This document shows, one piece after another, positions 7,427-15,656 of a DNA stretch of 64,000 nucleotides. The stretch spans positions 1,922,001 to 1,986,000 of the forward strand of contig NZ_JADBEJ010000001.1 of the NCBI RefSeq assembly GCF_014873915.1. The letters are read 5' to 3'. The DNA comes from Amycolatopsis roodepoortensis (GTDB lineage: Bacteria; Actinomycetota; Actinomycetes; Mycobacteriales; Pseudonocardiaceae). Positions within the stretch are counted from its first letter, which is position 1; every line of letters begins with the position of its first letter. The notes beneath the pieces were generated by a model that was not told where the DNA came from, searched no databases, and saw nothing but the letters and a program-made list of their open reading frames with translations. The position numbers were made by a program, and so were the translations under genes.

Positions 7427-8789
7427 CCTCGTCCATCACGCTCGCGAGCAACTTGACGGAGTCCGCGAGCCGCCCGCGCCGCACAGCGCCATAACCGAGC
7501 ACCAACCCGGACGAGGCAGGACGGCGGTCGAGCTGGAAGTACCGGACCGGTTGGACGAGAGCCGATCGCCGCCTGGCCTCGGCGGACACCCGTCCGTCGT
7601 CGATTCCGGCGGGCAACGCGACGTACGCGTGGGTGCCCGCCGGCACACCGGTCATCCGAGCGCCCTGCAGGTGTTCCTCGATGGCGTCTCCCAAGGCCGC
7701 GCGCCTCGCCCTGCAGGTGCCGCGGATCTGCCGGATGTGCTGGTCGAGCAGACCCGACGAGACGAAGTGGGCGAACGCCAGCTGGGTCAGCGCGTCCGGT
7801 GCCCCCAGCTGCGCCTGGCTGAGCCGCTTGGCGACCACGCCGGGTACCACCGACCAGCCGAGCCGCAGGCCGGGACCGAGCAGGCCACGCGTCGACCCGG
7901 CGTAGATCACCCGGTGTGTCCGATGCCGTTGCAGGGCGAGCGGACCACTGCCGGCGCCGAACCACAGGTCACCGTCCCGGTCGTGTTCGACCACCCAGCC
8001 GTCCACTTGGTCGGCCCAGCGCAGGAGCTCTTTCCGGCGGCTCGCCGAGAGCATGACGCCGGTCGGTACCTGTGAGACCGGCGTGATCAGCACCGCCCGG
8101 GCTTCGGAACGAGCGAGCGCCTCGACGTCGATGCCCTCGCGGTCCACCGGCACTCCGGTCACTCGCAGGCCCGCGCGTTCCGCGATCCCGGCCAGCCACG
8201 GCGTACCGGGGTTCTCCACGGCGATGTGTCCGGCACCGAGGTCGTGCAGGGCGTGGCACAGGCCCTCGAAGACATGCGCGAAGTCCGCGGCGACGACGAC
8301 CTCGGAAGCACCGGTCAGTACCCCTCGCGAACGGCCGAGGTACGCGGCGAGTTCGGTACGCAGTTCCGCGACACCGAGCGGGTGCCGTCGCGGACCGGTG
8401 CCCCCGATCGATCGAGCCATGTGCCGGTAGGCGTGCAGCCATTCACGCTCGGGGAAGAACGCCGTACTCGTCGCGTCGACCCGAAGGTCGAACCGCACGT
8501 CCACGAGCTCGGACGGTCGCCTCACCCCAGCCGTGCCGAGACGAGGCAGATGTGTCGCCACCTGGGTGCCCGATCCCTGAGTGGCTCTGAGGTATCCCTC
8601 GGCGATCAGCTGTTCGTAGGCCTGGACCACGACACCGCGTGAGACCCCGAGATCCGCGGCGAGGGTACGGCTCGACGGTAGCCGCACCCCTTGATGCAAC
8701 GTGCTGTCCGTGATCCGCTCACGGATCGCCGATTCGACCTGCGCGGTCAAGGACAACGGCGAATCACGGTCGATGGTGATCGGCAACAT
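7404..8789 (-). CDS. MocR-type GntR regulator with a degenerate aminotransferase domain
   Basis: 461 residues: winged-helix DNA-binding domain at about 1-75 (RLPSSRTLAADLGVSRGVVVQAYEQL, with SGTQV) followed by a fold-type I aminotransferase-like domain. In functional MocR proteins a Lys in an S-K motif binds PLP; here the equivalent stretch is YAGSTRGLLGPGLRLG, with Arg301 in place of Lys. The usual DxxYxxEF stretch is EHDRDGDLWF. It may therefore sense a ligand without forming a PLP Schiff base. It is divergent from trpD with 107 bp between, and direct repeats there look like its operator. Likely pathway regulator of the trp/alkaloid genes (inference). Confidence 0.85.
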   Translation of the reverse strand: MLPITIDRDSPLSLTAQVESAIRERITDSTLHQGVRLPSSRTLAADLGVSRGVVVQAYEQLIAEGYLRATQGSGTQVATHLPRLGTAGVRRPSELVDVRFDLRVDATSTAFFPEREWLHAYRHMARSIGGTGPRRHPLGVAELRTELAAYLGRSRGVLTGASEVVVAADFAHVFEGLCHALHDLGAGHIAVENPGTPWLAGIAERAGLRVTGVPVDREGIDVEALARSEARAVLITPVSQVPTGVMLSASRRKELLRWADQVDGWVVEHDRDGDLWFGAGSGPLALQRHRTHRVIYAGSTRGLLGPGLRLGWSVVPGVVAKRLSQAQLGAPDALTQLAFAHFVSSGLLDQHIRQIRGTCRARRAALGDAIEEHLQGARMTGVPAGTHAYVALPAGIDDGRVSAEARRRSALVQPVRYFQLDRRPASSGLVLGYGAVRRGRLADSVKLLASVMDEVSGLLAS

Positions 8790-8806
8790 TCTTCCCCCAC
8801 GACGGA

Positions 8807-8837
8807 AATGGTCCGCTTCAAGCGGTGTCGAATGGTC
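8807..8837. promoter_or_regulatory. Candidate MocR operator between regulator and trpD
   Basis: Two direct repeats AATGGTC (8807-8813 and 8831-8837, 24 bp start to start, about two helical turns) flank a perfect inverted repeat CCGCTT-C-AAGCGG (8813-8825). Direct repeats about two turns apart are typical MocR/GabR targets. It lies 18 bp from the regulator start and 60 bp from trpD. Confidence 0.55.
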
Positions 8838-8896
8838 TAGGCCGGCACCTCCGCCGCCTGGAACGCTGAACCCGGCATCCGAGCGGAGGAGGAACG

Positions 8897-9964
8897 ATGG
8901 CGGGCGGGGAGACCACGATCGAGACGGATCGGAAGCGGTGGGCGGAAATACTTTCGGCGCTCACCCAGGGGCATGACCTCGCCGCTGAGGACACGGAGTG
9001 GGCGCTGGGAGAGGTCATGCGCGGCGCGGCAGGCGAGGCCAGGCTGAGCGGCCTCCTGATCGGCTTGCGGTCCAAAGGGGAGACCGCCCCGGAACTCGAC
9101 GGCCTGGTGCGGGCGATGGACGCGCATGCGGTCCGGATCGCGGTGGACGGGCCCCTGCTGGACATCGTCGGCACCGGTGGCGACCAGGCGGGCACGGTGA
9201 ACATCTCCACCATGTCGGCGATCGTCGCCGCGGCGACGGGAGCGCGGATCGTCAAGCACGGCAACAGGTCGGCGTCCTCGCAGTGTGGTTCCGCCGATCT
9301 GCTCGAAGCGCTCGGCGTCGTCATCGACCTTCCGGCGGCGACGGTGCGCCAGGTACTTTCCGAGGTGGGTATCGCATTCTGCTTCGCCCCGGTGTTCCAT
9401 CCCGCGATGCGCCATGCTTCCCAGGTACGCCGGCAACTCGGCGTTCCGACGGTCTTCAACGTACTGGGCCCGTTGACGAATCCCGCCGCGCCGGCCGCGT
9501 CCGCCATCGGTGTGGCCGAAGCCCGGATGGCGCCGATCGTCGCCGAGGTCCTGTCCCGTCGAGGACGCTCCGCCCTGGTCTTCCGCGGGGACGATGGGCT
9601 CGACGAGCTGACGGTCACCACGACCTCCCAGGTGTGGACCGTGTACGACGGAACCGTACGGCAGGAGACCTTCGACCCGCGCGACCTCGGTATCCCGCTG
9701 GTGTCACCGGACCGGTTGCGTGGGGGAGGGCCGGCGCGCAACGCCGAGATCACCCTGGATTTCCTCGACGGCGCACCAGGTCCGGTTCGTGACGCGGTCC
9801 TCCTTTCCGCCGCCGCGGGACTCGCCGCGGCCGCGCCCGGCACCGCGCCGATCACGGAGCGGTTGGGTGTGTGCTTCGAGAAGGCCTCTAGCGCAGTCGA
9901 CAGTGGTGACGCCGGGGCCCTGCTCGGCCAGTGGGTCAGGGTGACGGGCAAGCTGGCCGAATAG
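8897..9964 (+). CDS. trpD: Anthranilate phosphoribosyltransferase
   Basis: Transfers the phosphoribosyl group of PRPP to anthranilate. 355 residues, usual length, with AGGAGGAAC before the ATG. Motifs: DIVGTGGDQAGTVNIST (PRPP site), KHGNRSASSQCGSADLLEALG, and the metal-binding DELTVTT region after FRGDDGL. It is transcribed rightward, away from the MocR-type gene, and converges on trpC with only 7 bp between their stops. Unlike trpE/G it is a separate transcription unit whose likely control site is the repeat cluster upstream. Confidence 0.93.
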   Translation: MAGGETTIETDRKRWAEILSALTQGHDLAAEDTEWALGEVMRGAAGEARLSGLLIGLRSKGETAPELDGLVRAMDAHAVRIAVDGPLLDIVGTGGDQAGTVNISTMSAIVAAATGARIVKHGNRSASSQCGSADLLEALGVVIDLPAATVRQVLSEVGIAFCFAPVFHPAMRHASQVRRQLGVPTVFNVLGPLTNPAAPAASAIGVAEARMAPIVAEVLSRRGRSALVFRGDDGLDELTVTTTSQVWTVYDGTVRQETFDPRDLGIPLVSPDRLRGGGPARNAEITLDFLDGAPGPVRDAVLLSAAAGLAAAAPGTAPITERLGVCFEKASSAVDSGDAGALLGQWVRVTGKLAE

Positions 9965-9971
9965 CCTTCGG

Positions 9972-10781
9972 TCATTCCGCCTCCTCCCTCCGTCCCGCCG
10001 CCAGCATCGCCGCGACAGCGTCGGCGGGACGGTCGTCGATGACGAGAGCCGAGCCGACGAGCACCGCGTCGGCACCGGCTCCGGCGTACGAGCCGACGTC
10101 GGCCGGCCCTCGTACGCCGGACTCGGCGACCGTGACGACGTCGGCGGGTATCCCGGCTGCCAGCCGGGGAAAAGTGTCCCGATCGACCTGCAGCGTCGTC
10201 AGATTCCTGGCGTTCACACCGATGATCCGGGCACCGGCGGCCACCGCTGTCGCGACCTCCTGTTCGGTGTGTGTCTCCACCAATACGGCCAGCCCGTACT
10301 CGGCCGCCTCCTTCAGCAGTCCGTCGAGTTGCCGCCCGCTCAACGCCGCGACGATCAGCAGCACCAGGTCGGCGCCGGCGGCGGCGGATTCGGCCAGCTG
10401 GTACGGATCGACGATGAAATCCTTGCGCAGCAAGGGAACACTGACCGAATCACGGACGGCGCGCAGGTCGGCCAGCGAGCCGCCGAAGTGTCTCGGTTCG
10501 GTCAGCACGCTGATCGCGGCCGCCCCGCCCGCGACGTATTCGGCGGCGAGCGCCTCCGGCCGCTCGATCGCCGCCAGCCTGCCCATGGCCGGGCTGACCC
10601 GTTTGACCTCGGCGATCAGCCGAACGCCGTGGGTGCCGCGCAACGCGGCCCCCACGGCGTCCGGCGTCATCCGGGGGCCACGGGCCTCGGCGCGGCGGCG
10701 CAGGACCGCCGGGCTCACCTCGGCCATCCGAGCAGGCAGGTCCGTGCGAACTCCGGCCACGATCTCCGCCAACACGTTCAC
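9972..10781 (-). CDS. trpC: Indole-3-glycerol-phosphate synthase
   Basis: Closes the indole ring from CdRP, the last step visible here before tryptophan synthase. 269 residues from GTG 10781; (beta/alpha)8 barrel with catalytic Lys in LIAEVKRVSPA, Lys in LRKDFIVDPYQ, Glu in VLVETHTE, Asn in GVNARNLTT and VAESGVRG near the end. It is the last gene of a leftward operon oxidase - cucumopine-synthase-like - P450 - trpC (gaps of 52, 48 and 20 bp). That physically couples Trp supply to the tailoring enzymes. No trpA/trpB or trpF is present; actinomycetes normally use PriA in place of TrpF. Confidence 0.93.
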   Translation of the reverse strand: MNVLAEIVAGVRTDLPARMAEVSPAVLRRRAEARGPRMTPDAVGAALRGTHGVRLIAEVKRVSPAMGRLAAIERPEALAAEYVAGGAAAISVLTEPRHFGGSLADLRAVRDSVSVPLLRKDFIVDPYQLAESAAAGADLVLLIVAALSGRQLDGLLKEAAEYGLAVLVETHTEQEVATAVAAGARIIGVNARNLTTLQVDRDTFPRLAAGIPADVVTVAESGVRGPADVGSYAGAGADAVLVGSALVIDDRPADAVAAMLAAGRREEAE

Positions 10782-10801
10782 CTTGTCGCCCCCTGCCGCG
10801 C

Positions 10802-11983
10802 TTACCGGGAAACGGTCGTGTTCGCCGGCGACACGAGCGTGTCGAGCGAGACCACGTAGTCGATCATCTGCTCTTGACTCCGCATCGGACGTTCAGGATC
10901 GAAGCGGATCTCCTCGAAGGTCTCGACCACTCGCTCCACCACGACACGGCCGAGCGTGCGTACCAGCGGCAGCCCCAGGCAGATGTACATTCCCTGCCCG
11001 AAGGTCAGATGCGGGTTCGGCGAGCGTGTGATGTCGAACCGGTGCGCCTGCGGGAACCGGGCCTCGTCGAAGTTGGCCGCCGAGTCCCAGACCACGATGT
11101 AGCTGCCCGCTTTGATCTCGCGTCCGCCCAGTTCGGTGTCGTGCCGCGCGGTGCGCCAGAGGTTGAACCACGAGAAGTCGAAGCGCAAGACCTCCTCGAT
11201 CGCCCCGGGGATCAGCGAAGGGTCGCTCCGCAGGGCCTGGTAGAACTCCGGATTCCGGCAGAACCTGGCGAACATGTAGGACAGCAGCAGCGACGTCGGC
11301 GCGTTGCCCGCCGTCACCAGGTCCAGGCACATGTGGATGATCTTTTCTTCCGGCAGCCGGTCGTCCTTCGCCCGTGCCTGCAGCAACGCGCTCATCAGGT
11401 CGCCGGTCGGCTTGCGCTTACGCTGGTCGAGCTGATCGGTGAGCATGCCGACGACCTCGGCGTGATCCGGCTGGAAGATCCCGACGAGCTGACCGAACAT
11501 CTGGTCCGACCATTGCCGGAAGCGGTCGGGCCCGGGGATCTGCAGCCCGAACAGATGCCCGATCACGTGCTCCATCAACGGGTAGCCGAGGTCGCCGAGT
11601 ACCTCCAGGCGACCGGAAGCCAGTGCGGGCTTCAGCAACGCGTCGACCATCGGTGCGAAGTCCGACGCGTGGGCTTCGATGTTGCCCGGCACGAAGGAAC
11701 GGGCCACGAAGCTGCGCAGAAAGCGGTGCTCCTGGATGTCGGCCCGGCCGAACGAGAACGGCAGACCCATGTGGGTCTTGTTGGTCACCGAGAAGGTGTC
11801 CGGGTCCTTGAGCACCCGTTGGACGTCCTCGTATCGGAACACCTCCCACAGGTTGTATTCCGGACGGTGCCGCAGTGGCTCGACCCGGTGCTGGTGCTGG
11901 AACCAGGCGATACGTTCCTCGATCGAGTCGCTCAGATCGGGGAACAACAGATCCCTGGTCGGCTTACTGGAGGTACTGGTCAC
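10802..11983 (-). CDS. Cytochrome P450 with an atypical oxygen-activation motif
   Basis: 393 residues from GTG 11983 (AGGAGAGG upstream). Heme ligand Cys335 in LTFGQGMYICLG, where the usual His before Cys is replaced; ExxR in EEVLR; C-helix HxxxR (H86, R90). The I-helix reads LDLVTAGNAPTSLLL (225-230): the acid of the usual AGx(D/E)TT is Ala and the first Thr is Pro, leaving only Thr230. Loss of the acid/alcohol pair occurs in some P450s that do coupling, nitration or other non-classical chemistry, so a simple hydroxylase role should not be assumed. Within the oxidase-PSase-like-trpC operon it probably acts on a Trp-derived intermediate. Confidence 0.9.
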   Translation of the reverse strand: MTSTSSKPTRDLLFPDLSDSIEERIAWFQHQHRVEPLRHRPEYNLWEVFRYEDVQRVLKDPDTFSVTNKTHMGLPFSFGRADIQEHRFLRSFVARSFVPGNIEAHASDFAPMVDALLKPALASGRLEVLGDLGYPLMEHVIGHLFGLQIPGPDRFRQWSDQMFGQLVGIFQPDHAEVVGMLTDQLDQRKRKPTGDLMSALLQARAKDDRLPEEKIIHMCLDLVTAGNAPTSLLLSYMFARFCRNPEFYQALRSDPSLIPGAIEEVLRFDFSWFNLWRTARHDTELGGREIKAGSYIVVWDSAANFDEARFPQAHRFDITRSPNPHLTFGQGMYICLGLPLVRTLGRVVVERVVETFEEIRFDPERPMRSQEQMIDYVVSLDTLVSPANTTVSR

Positions 11984-12031
11984 TTCTTGCCTCTCCTACG
12001 ACTTCGGTGCGTGTCCGCCGGAGCCCGGCGG

Positions 12032-12991
12032 TCAGAGGCGTTCCGCGGTGATCCAGATGAGGTCCTTCGTACGGAAGGTGCTTTCCCAGACCGCTTGGCC
12101 GACCTTGGGCAGCCGGTCGATGTGCTCGTCGGCCACCTTGCCGAGAACGGGGCCACGCAGTGTCTCCGTCGTCGGTCCGTATTGGACGATCAGCTTGTTG
12201 CCGGTCGCCTGGCTGAACCGGAGCCGTCCGGGCGGCGCGTCGCAGATGCGTTCGGTCACCGGTGTCGGTGCCACGCTGACCAACGGCGCCCACGCGTACA
12301 TGGATTCGCCGCTGACCACGGCATGGTCCTGCAGCACCGTGAACGGCAGGCAGTCGAGGAAGTCCCCGCACAGCTGCTCGTTGAGGTCGCAGGCGAGCTC
12401 GGCGTCGACGCTGAGGCCGAGTGGCTCCCAGGTGAGCCGGATGGGAACGCGCCGGGACGGCTCCTCCTCGACGCTGACCGGCGTGGGGTTGTACTGCTGC
12501 CGCAGCGCGAGGTCGCTCGAGTTGTAGCGATAGTGCTCGCCGACGTGCCAGGGGAAATAGTGGTGCGACCAGGCGGTCAGCCGGTTGACGTATTCGGTGA
12601 AGGTGGACAACCTGTCCACGAGCTCACGGCGGTCCGCCACGGGGGCGTGGATCCGCTCGGCGTACTCCGCCAGCGTCGGGAAACCGCTGTAGCCGAGGTA
12701 CTTGCTGTAGATCGGGTCCCACGTCCGGAAGACCGTCAACACGTTCTCGACGGGCAGGCTCTCGTCGTGAGCCATCCGGACCAGCTGATAGAGATTCATC
12801 GAATAGTCACGAACGATGCCGTTCGCGAAATCCCACGTGGTGAAGTACTGATCGTAGGATCCCGGTGCTTCGCTGAGCGTTCCGGTGCGCATCTGTCGAA
12901 TCTCCGACGGTTCCTCGGCCGCCAGCTTCCGGGTCAATTCCTTGAGATCGGAAAACGCGGATTCCCTGAGATCTGGATATGCGGTGGACAT
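12032..12991 (-). CDS. Cucumopine-synthase/McbB-like enzyme (candidate Pictet-Spenglerase)
   Basis: 319 residues from ATG 12991 (GGGGGAAGC upstream). The N-terminal half is a helical bundle (SYDQYFTTWDFANGIVRDYS, FRTWDPIYSKYLGYSGF). The C-terminal half, about 150-319, is a small beta domain (IRLTWEPLGLSVDAEL, LPFTVLQDHAVVSGESMY, GRLRFSQATGNKLIVQYG, GQAVWESTFRTKDLI) that I recognise as the fold of cucumopine/mikimopine synthases. Those enzymes condense an amino acid with a keto acid into an imidazopyridine, and the actinobacterial relative McbB makes beta-carbolines from Trp by Pictet-Spengler cyclisation. Given the surrounding trp genes, Trp plus an aldehyde or keto acid is the likeliest substrate pair. 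Family call is from remembered patterns; the reaction is inference. Confidence 0.6.
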   Translation of the reverse strand: MSTAYPDLRESAFSDLKELTRKLAAEEPSEIRQMRTGTLSEAPGSYDQYFTTWDFANGIVRDYSMNLYQLVRMAHDESLPVENVLTVFRTWDPIYSKYLGYSGFPTLAEYAERIHAPVADRRELVDRLSTFTEYVNRLTAWSHHYFPWHVGEHYRYNSSDLALRQQYNPTPVSVEEEPSRRVPIRLTWEPLGLSVDAELACDLNEQLCGDFLDCLPFTVLQDHAVVSGESMYAWAPLVSVAPTPVTERICDAPPGRLRFSQATGNKLIVQYGPTTETLRGPVLGKVADEHIDRLPKVGQAVWESTFRTKDLIWITAERL

Positions 12992-13043
12992 GCTTCCCCC
13001 TAGGGACGTATGGCAATGAACTACTCGATGGTTTGATTGACGT

Positions 13044-14174
13044 TTACGCGGCTACCCGGAGACGATCGGGTGAACAGTCGCGCAAGAGTGAAGGGATTTC
13101 GCCGGTGGTTATCTGGGTCGCCAATGCCCGCCCGATGAGCGGAGCGAGAATGACGCCGCTGTTGGCGAACGCCTCGTAGTATCCGGACACGGTCGACAAC
13201 GCTCCGGCGCTGGGCAGGCCATCCGCGGGGAACACCGCGGTACCGATGCGTTTTCGTTCGATGGTGAAGGCTTTCAGTGCCGGAATCGTGCGGTAGGCGC
13301 GATCCAGCAGGTTCTCGACATTGTCGCGGCCGAGGTCGGACTCGGCCTCACCGGTCAGAACGGCGTCGACCTGTTCGGACCGTACCCGCACCCTGCCTGG
13401 ACCGGCGGAACGCGCGTGTAGTTCCGCCCCACGCAGGACGTGCCGCAACGGATCACTGTCACCGGCCAAGTCGAGTACGAGACTGCTGCGGTCGGCGATA
13501 CCGCTGACCATGGGGGACCCGAGCGTCGCCGCCACGGCTGGGGCCTGCGGCCCGGCCGCGTTGACGACGGCGTCGACCTCGAGGCGTTCCCCGTCGTCCA
13601 ACCGGAGCGCCGTCACCTGCCGGCCACGGAGTTCGATCTCCTGGACGCCGGCGTTCGACAAGGTCACCTCGCCGATGGATTTCGCCGCGTCCAGCACCGA
13701 CGAGACCATGAGCGGCCCGTCGATCCAGCCTTCCTCGGTCAGGTGCGCGACCGGCGTCTGGGCTGGGGAGAAGGGGATGGCGGGCTCCAGCTCCCGGCTC
13801 ACTTTCGCCGCGTCATGCCAGATGACGCGGTACCCCCAGGAACGAAGTCGCTCGGCTTCCTCGACGAAGGACCGGGTGCTGACGCCGCATCTGCCGTCCG
13901 CGCCGGCCCAGGCCAGGCTGCCGGTCGGATGCCACCAGGGTGCCGAATCGAACAGTCCGGCGAAATGCGCGTGCTCGATGATTCCCGCATGGCTCAATTC
14001 GAAACGCCGGTAGGTCGGCTGCTGATAGGCGCTCAGCCTCGCGAAACTGGCGTCCGTGGTGAGTCCCCCTGGCCGGCCACGATCCACGCAATGCACGCGC
14101 ACGCCGCATTGTGCCAGAAACAGGGAAACGCAAGACCCGATGACGCCTGCCCCTACTACTCCTACGGTTGGCAA
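13044..14174 (-). CDS. FAD-dependent amine/amino-acid oxidase (DAO family)
   Basis: The start is taken at TTG 14174 because GAGGAGGG lies 4 nt upstream; a GTG at 14198 would put that Shine-Dalgarno inside the gene. 376 residues. Rossmann FAD motif VGVVGAGVIGSCVSLFLAQ at the N terminus, VVNAAGPQAPAVA in the middle and a C-terminal GYYEAFANSGVILAPLIGRALA flavin loop: DadA/glycine-oxidase/sarcosine-oxidase layout. First gene of the leftward operon. It could make a keto or imino acid partner for the ring-forming enzyme, or oxidise a tetrahydro-beta-carboline to the aromatic form (both inference). Confidence 0.85.
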   Translation of the reverse strand: MPTVGVVGAGVIGSCVSLFLAQCGVRVHCVDRGRPGGLTTDASFARLSAYQQPTYRRFELSHAGIIEHAHFAGLFDSAPWWHPTGSLAWAGADGRCGVSTRSFVEEAERLRSWGYRVIWHDAAKVSRELEPAIPFSPAQTPVAHLTEEGWIDGPLMVSSVLDAAKSIGEVTLSNAGVQEIELRGRQVTALRLDDGERLEVDAVVNAAGPQAPAVAATLGSPMVSGIADRSSLVLDLAGDSDPLRHVLRGAELHARSAGPGRVRVRSEQVDAVLTGEAESDLGRDNVENLLDRAYRTIPALKAFTIERKRIGTAVFPADGLPSAGALSTVSGYYEAFANSGVILAPLIGRALATQITTGEIPSLLRDCSPDRLRVAA

Positions 14175-14673
14175 ATTCCCTCCTCGTTGATGGCGCACGC
14201 CATCGACCCCAGTGCAAAAGCCATCTCGGCAAAAGACATCCCCAGTTGAATTCCTCAGCCCCAGTCGCTCCCATGCTAACCAATGATCGGCAGGTCCAAC
14301 TGGTCCGATCGAGTGGTTACCACTATGTGGGCGACCGGGATTTCGATCTTTTCATGCGATGCCTGAATGGACCCGTGGCGAAAACGGCGATGAGCGCCGC
14401 CAGGGTCAGGAGAATCCCCATTTGGAACTTATGGTGAACAAACTCTTCGGTCCGACGTGTGCGATATGGGCACGATGTTCATCGGCACGACAAAGCGACG
14501 GGACGAATGCTCGTCCTGTCGGCTCGAAGGCAGTTATCCGATTCGATCAGCTGGCACGGTGATTATTCGGCTCGGCGCAAAGTGATCCCCCTGGTTTTTG
14601 CTTTCTTGTCGAAGCCGCACGCCGTTGTGCCGGATCGAAACGGATACCGGGACTTCGTCGGTCCCGGCAAGTT
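14175..14673. other. 500-bp non-coding control region of the alkaloid operon
   Basis: Lower GC than its surroundings, with no reading frame showing Shine-Dalgarno plus codon bias. It contains the inverted-repeat cluster at 14277-14324, which is about 100 bp upstream of the oxidase start. The rest may be an untranslated leader or a decayed gene; I could not identify one. Confidence 0.45.
14277..14324. promoter_or_regulatory. Inverted-repeat cluster, candidate operator
   Basis: TAACCA...GATCGG (from 14277) is repeated in inverse as CCGATC...TGGTTA (to 14319), and the right end overlaps a perfect 13-bp palindrome AGTGGTTACCACT (14312-14324). It lies about 105-150 bp upstream of the operon start at 14174, a fitting place for binding by the XRE regulator encoded just beyond. 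Confidence 0.4.
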
Positions 14674-15510
14674 TCACGAGATGGAACGCAGTCGACCTCG
14701 GGACTGCCGGTGCAACTGGTCGACGGCCTGTGCCGTCTGGTCGTCCGCGGGCAGGAACACGACGATCTGCTGATCATCGGCGGGCAACTCCAGTGTTTCG
14801 CGCGTCAGCCGAAGTTCAGGGCCGGCCGGATGCTTGAGTCGCAGCACGCCTCGTCGTGGTACCTCATGGCGGTTCAGCCTGCGGGTGAAGTCGGTGCCCG
14901 CGAGCGGAATCAGCTCGGCGGTGAGCCATTCGAGATTTTCGACGGAGGGCGCGAGCCACAGGTCGAACGCCTGCTCGTCGGCGATGGCGTCCCAGTCGGT
15001 GAAGAAGGTGCGCGCGCGTGGATCGGTGAAGACGTAGCGCGTGATGTTCGGTGTTTCGGCGTCGAGCAGACCGGTTCCGCTGGTGACCGTCGCGTACGTG
15101 CCGGTGTAGGCGAGTACGTCGCCCAGCCTGTTCGTCACGATGGCGATTCCCTGTTCGAGCATGCGCAAGGTGTCCATGATGGACTGACGCACCTGACGGC
15201 GCGGCGGCGCGGGCTTGAAATGGGCGGAGCATTCGTCCCCGGTGATCTTCGCGAGATAACGCAGGTGGTTACGCTCCGAGGTGCCGAGGCTGAGCGCGTC
15301 GGCGATCGCGTTCACGACCGCGGTGGACGGGTTGCGGTCGCGCCCCTGCTCGATGCGGGCCAGGTATTCCATGCTGATGCCCGCTCGAGCGGCGAGGTCC
15401 AGACGGCGTAGTCCTGGTGACCGGCGACGGCCTCGGTCCGGCAGCCCCAGGGATTCCGGCTGGATAGCGTCTCGTTTGGCTCGGATGAAGTCACCCAACG
15501 GCGTACCCAT
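14674..15510 (-). CDS. XRE-family regulator with MmyB-like ligand domain
   Basis: 278 residues from ATG 15510. The N-terminal helix-turn-helix at about 25-85 (RRLDLAARAGISMEYLARIEQGRDRNPS) is followed by a MmyB/MLTR-type ligand-binding region (ITRYVFTDPRARTFFTDWDAIADE, WLTAELIPLAGTDFTRRLNRHEV, GVLRLKHPAGPELRLTRETLELP). Proteins of this group usually regulate the divergent neighbour and often bind fatty-acid-like ligands. Here the divergent gene is the MFS exporter (146 bp between starts), and the alkaloid operon lies downstream on the same strand. Control of export or of the cluster is inferred from position only. Confidence 0.85.
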   Translation of the reverse strand: MGTPLGDFIRAKRDAIQPESLGLPDRGRRRSPGLRRLDLAARAGISMEYLARIEQGRDRNPSTAVVNAIADALSLGTSERNHLRYLAKITGDECSAHFKPAPPRRQVRQSIMDTLRMLEQGIAIVTNRLGDVLAYTGTYATVTSGTGLLDAETPNITRYVFTDPRARTFFTDWDAIADEQAFDLWLAPSVENLEWLTAELIPLAGTDFTRRLNRHEVPRRGVLRLKHPAGPELRLTRETLELPADDQQIVVFLPADDQTAQAVDQLHRQSRGRLRSIS

Positions 15511-15656
15511 GACCCTCAGCTTACGGTGCCATTCGCCAAGGGCGTACCAGTCAGGGTAGCCCTGTGGGGGCCAGCCTAAGCATGGCCTGGTTGCCGACGC
15601 GGGATGACCCGAATATGGGCGCATGAAGAACTGTTGCACTAGGGCGGCCGGCTGAC

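Noticed and set aside
10874..13003. 709-codon open frame on the plus strand across the P450 and cucumopine-synthase-like genes
   Set aside because: It covers two well-defined leftward genes plus their spacer, has no Shine-Dalgarno and no recognisable domain.
14200..14660. Small frames in the 500-bp gap before the alkaloid operon
   Set aside because: None has a Shine-Dalgarno with matching codon bias; the region looks regulatory.
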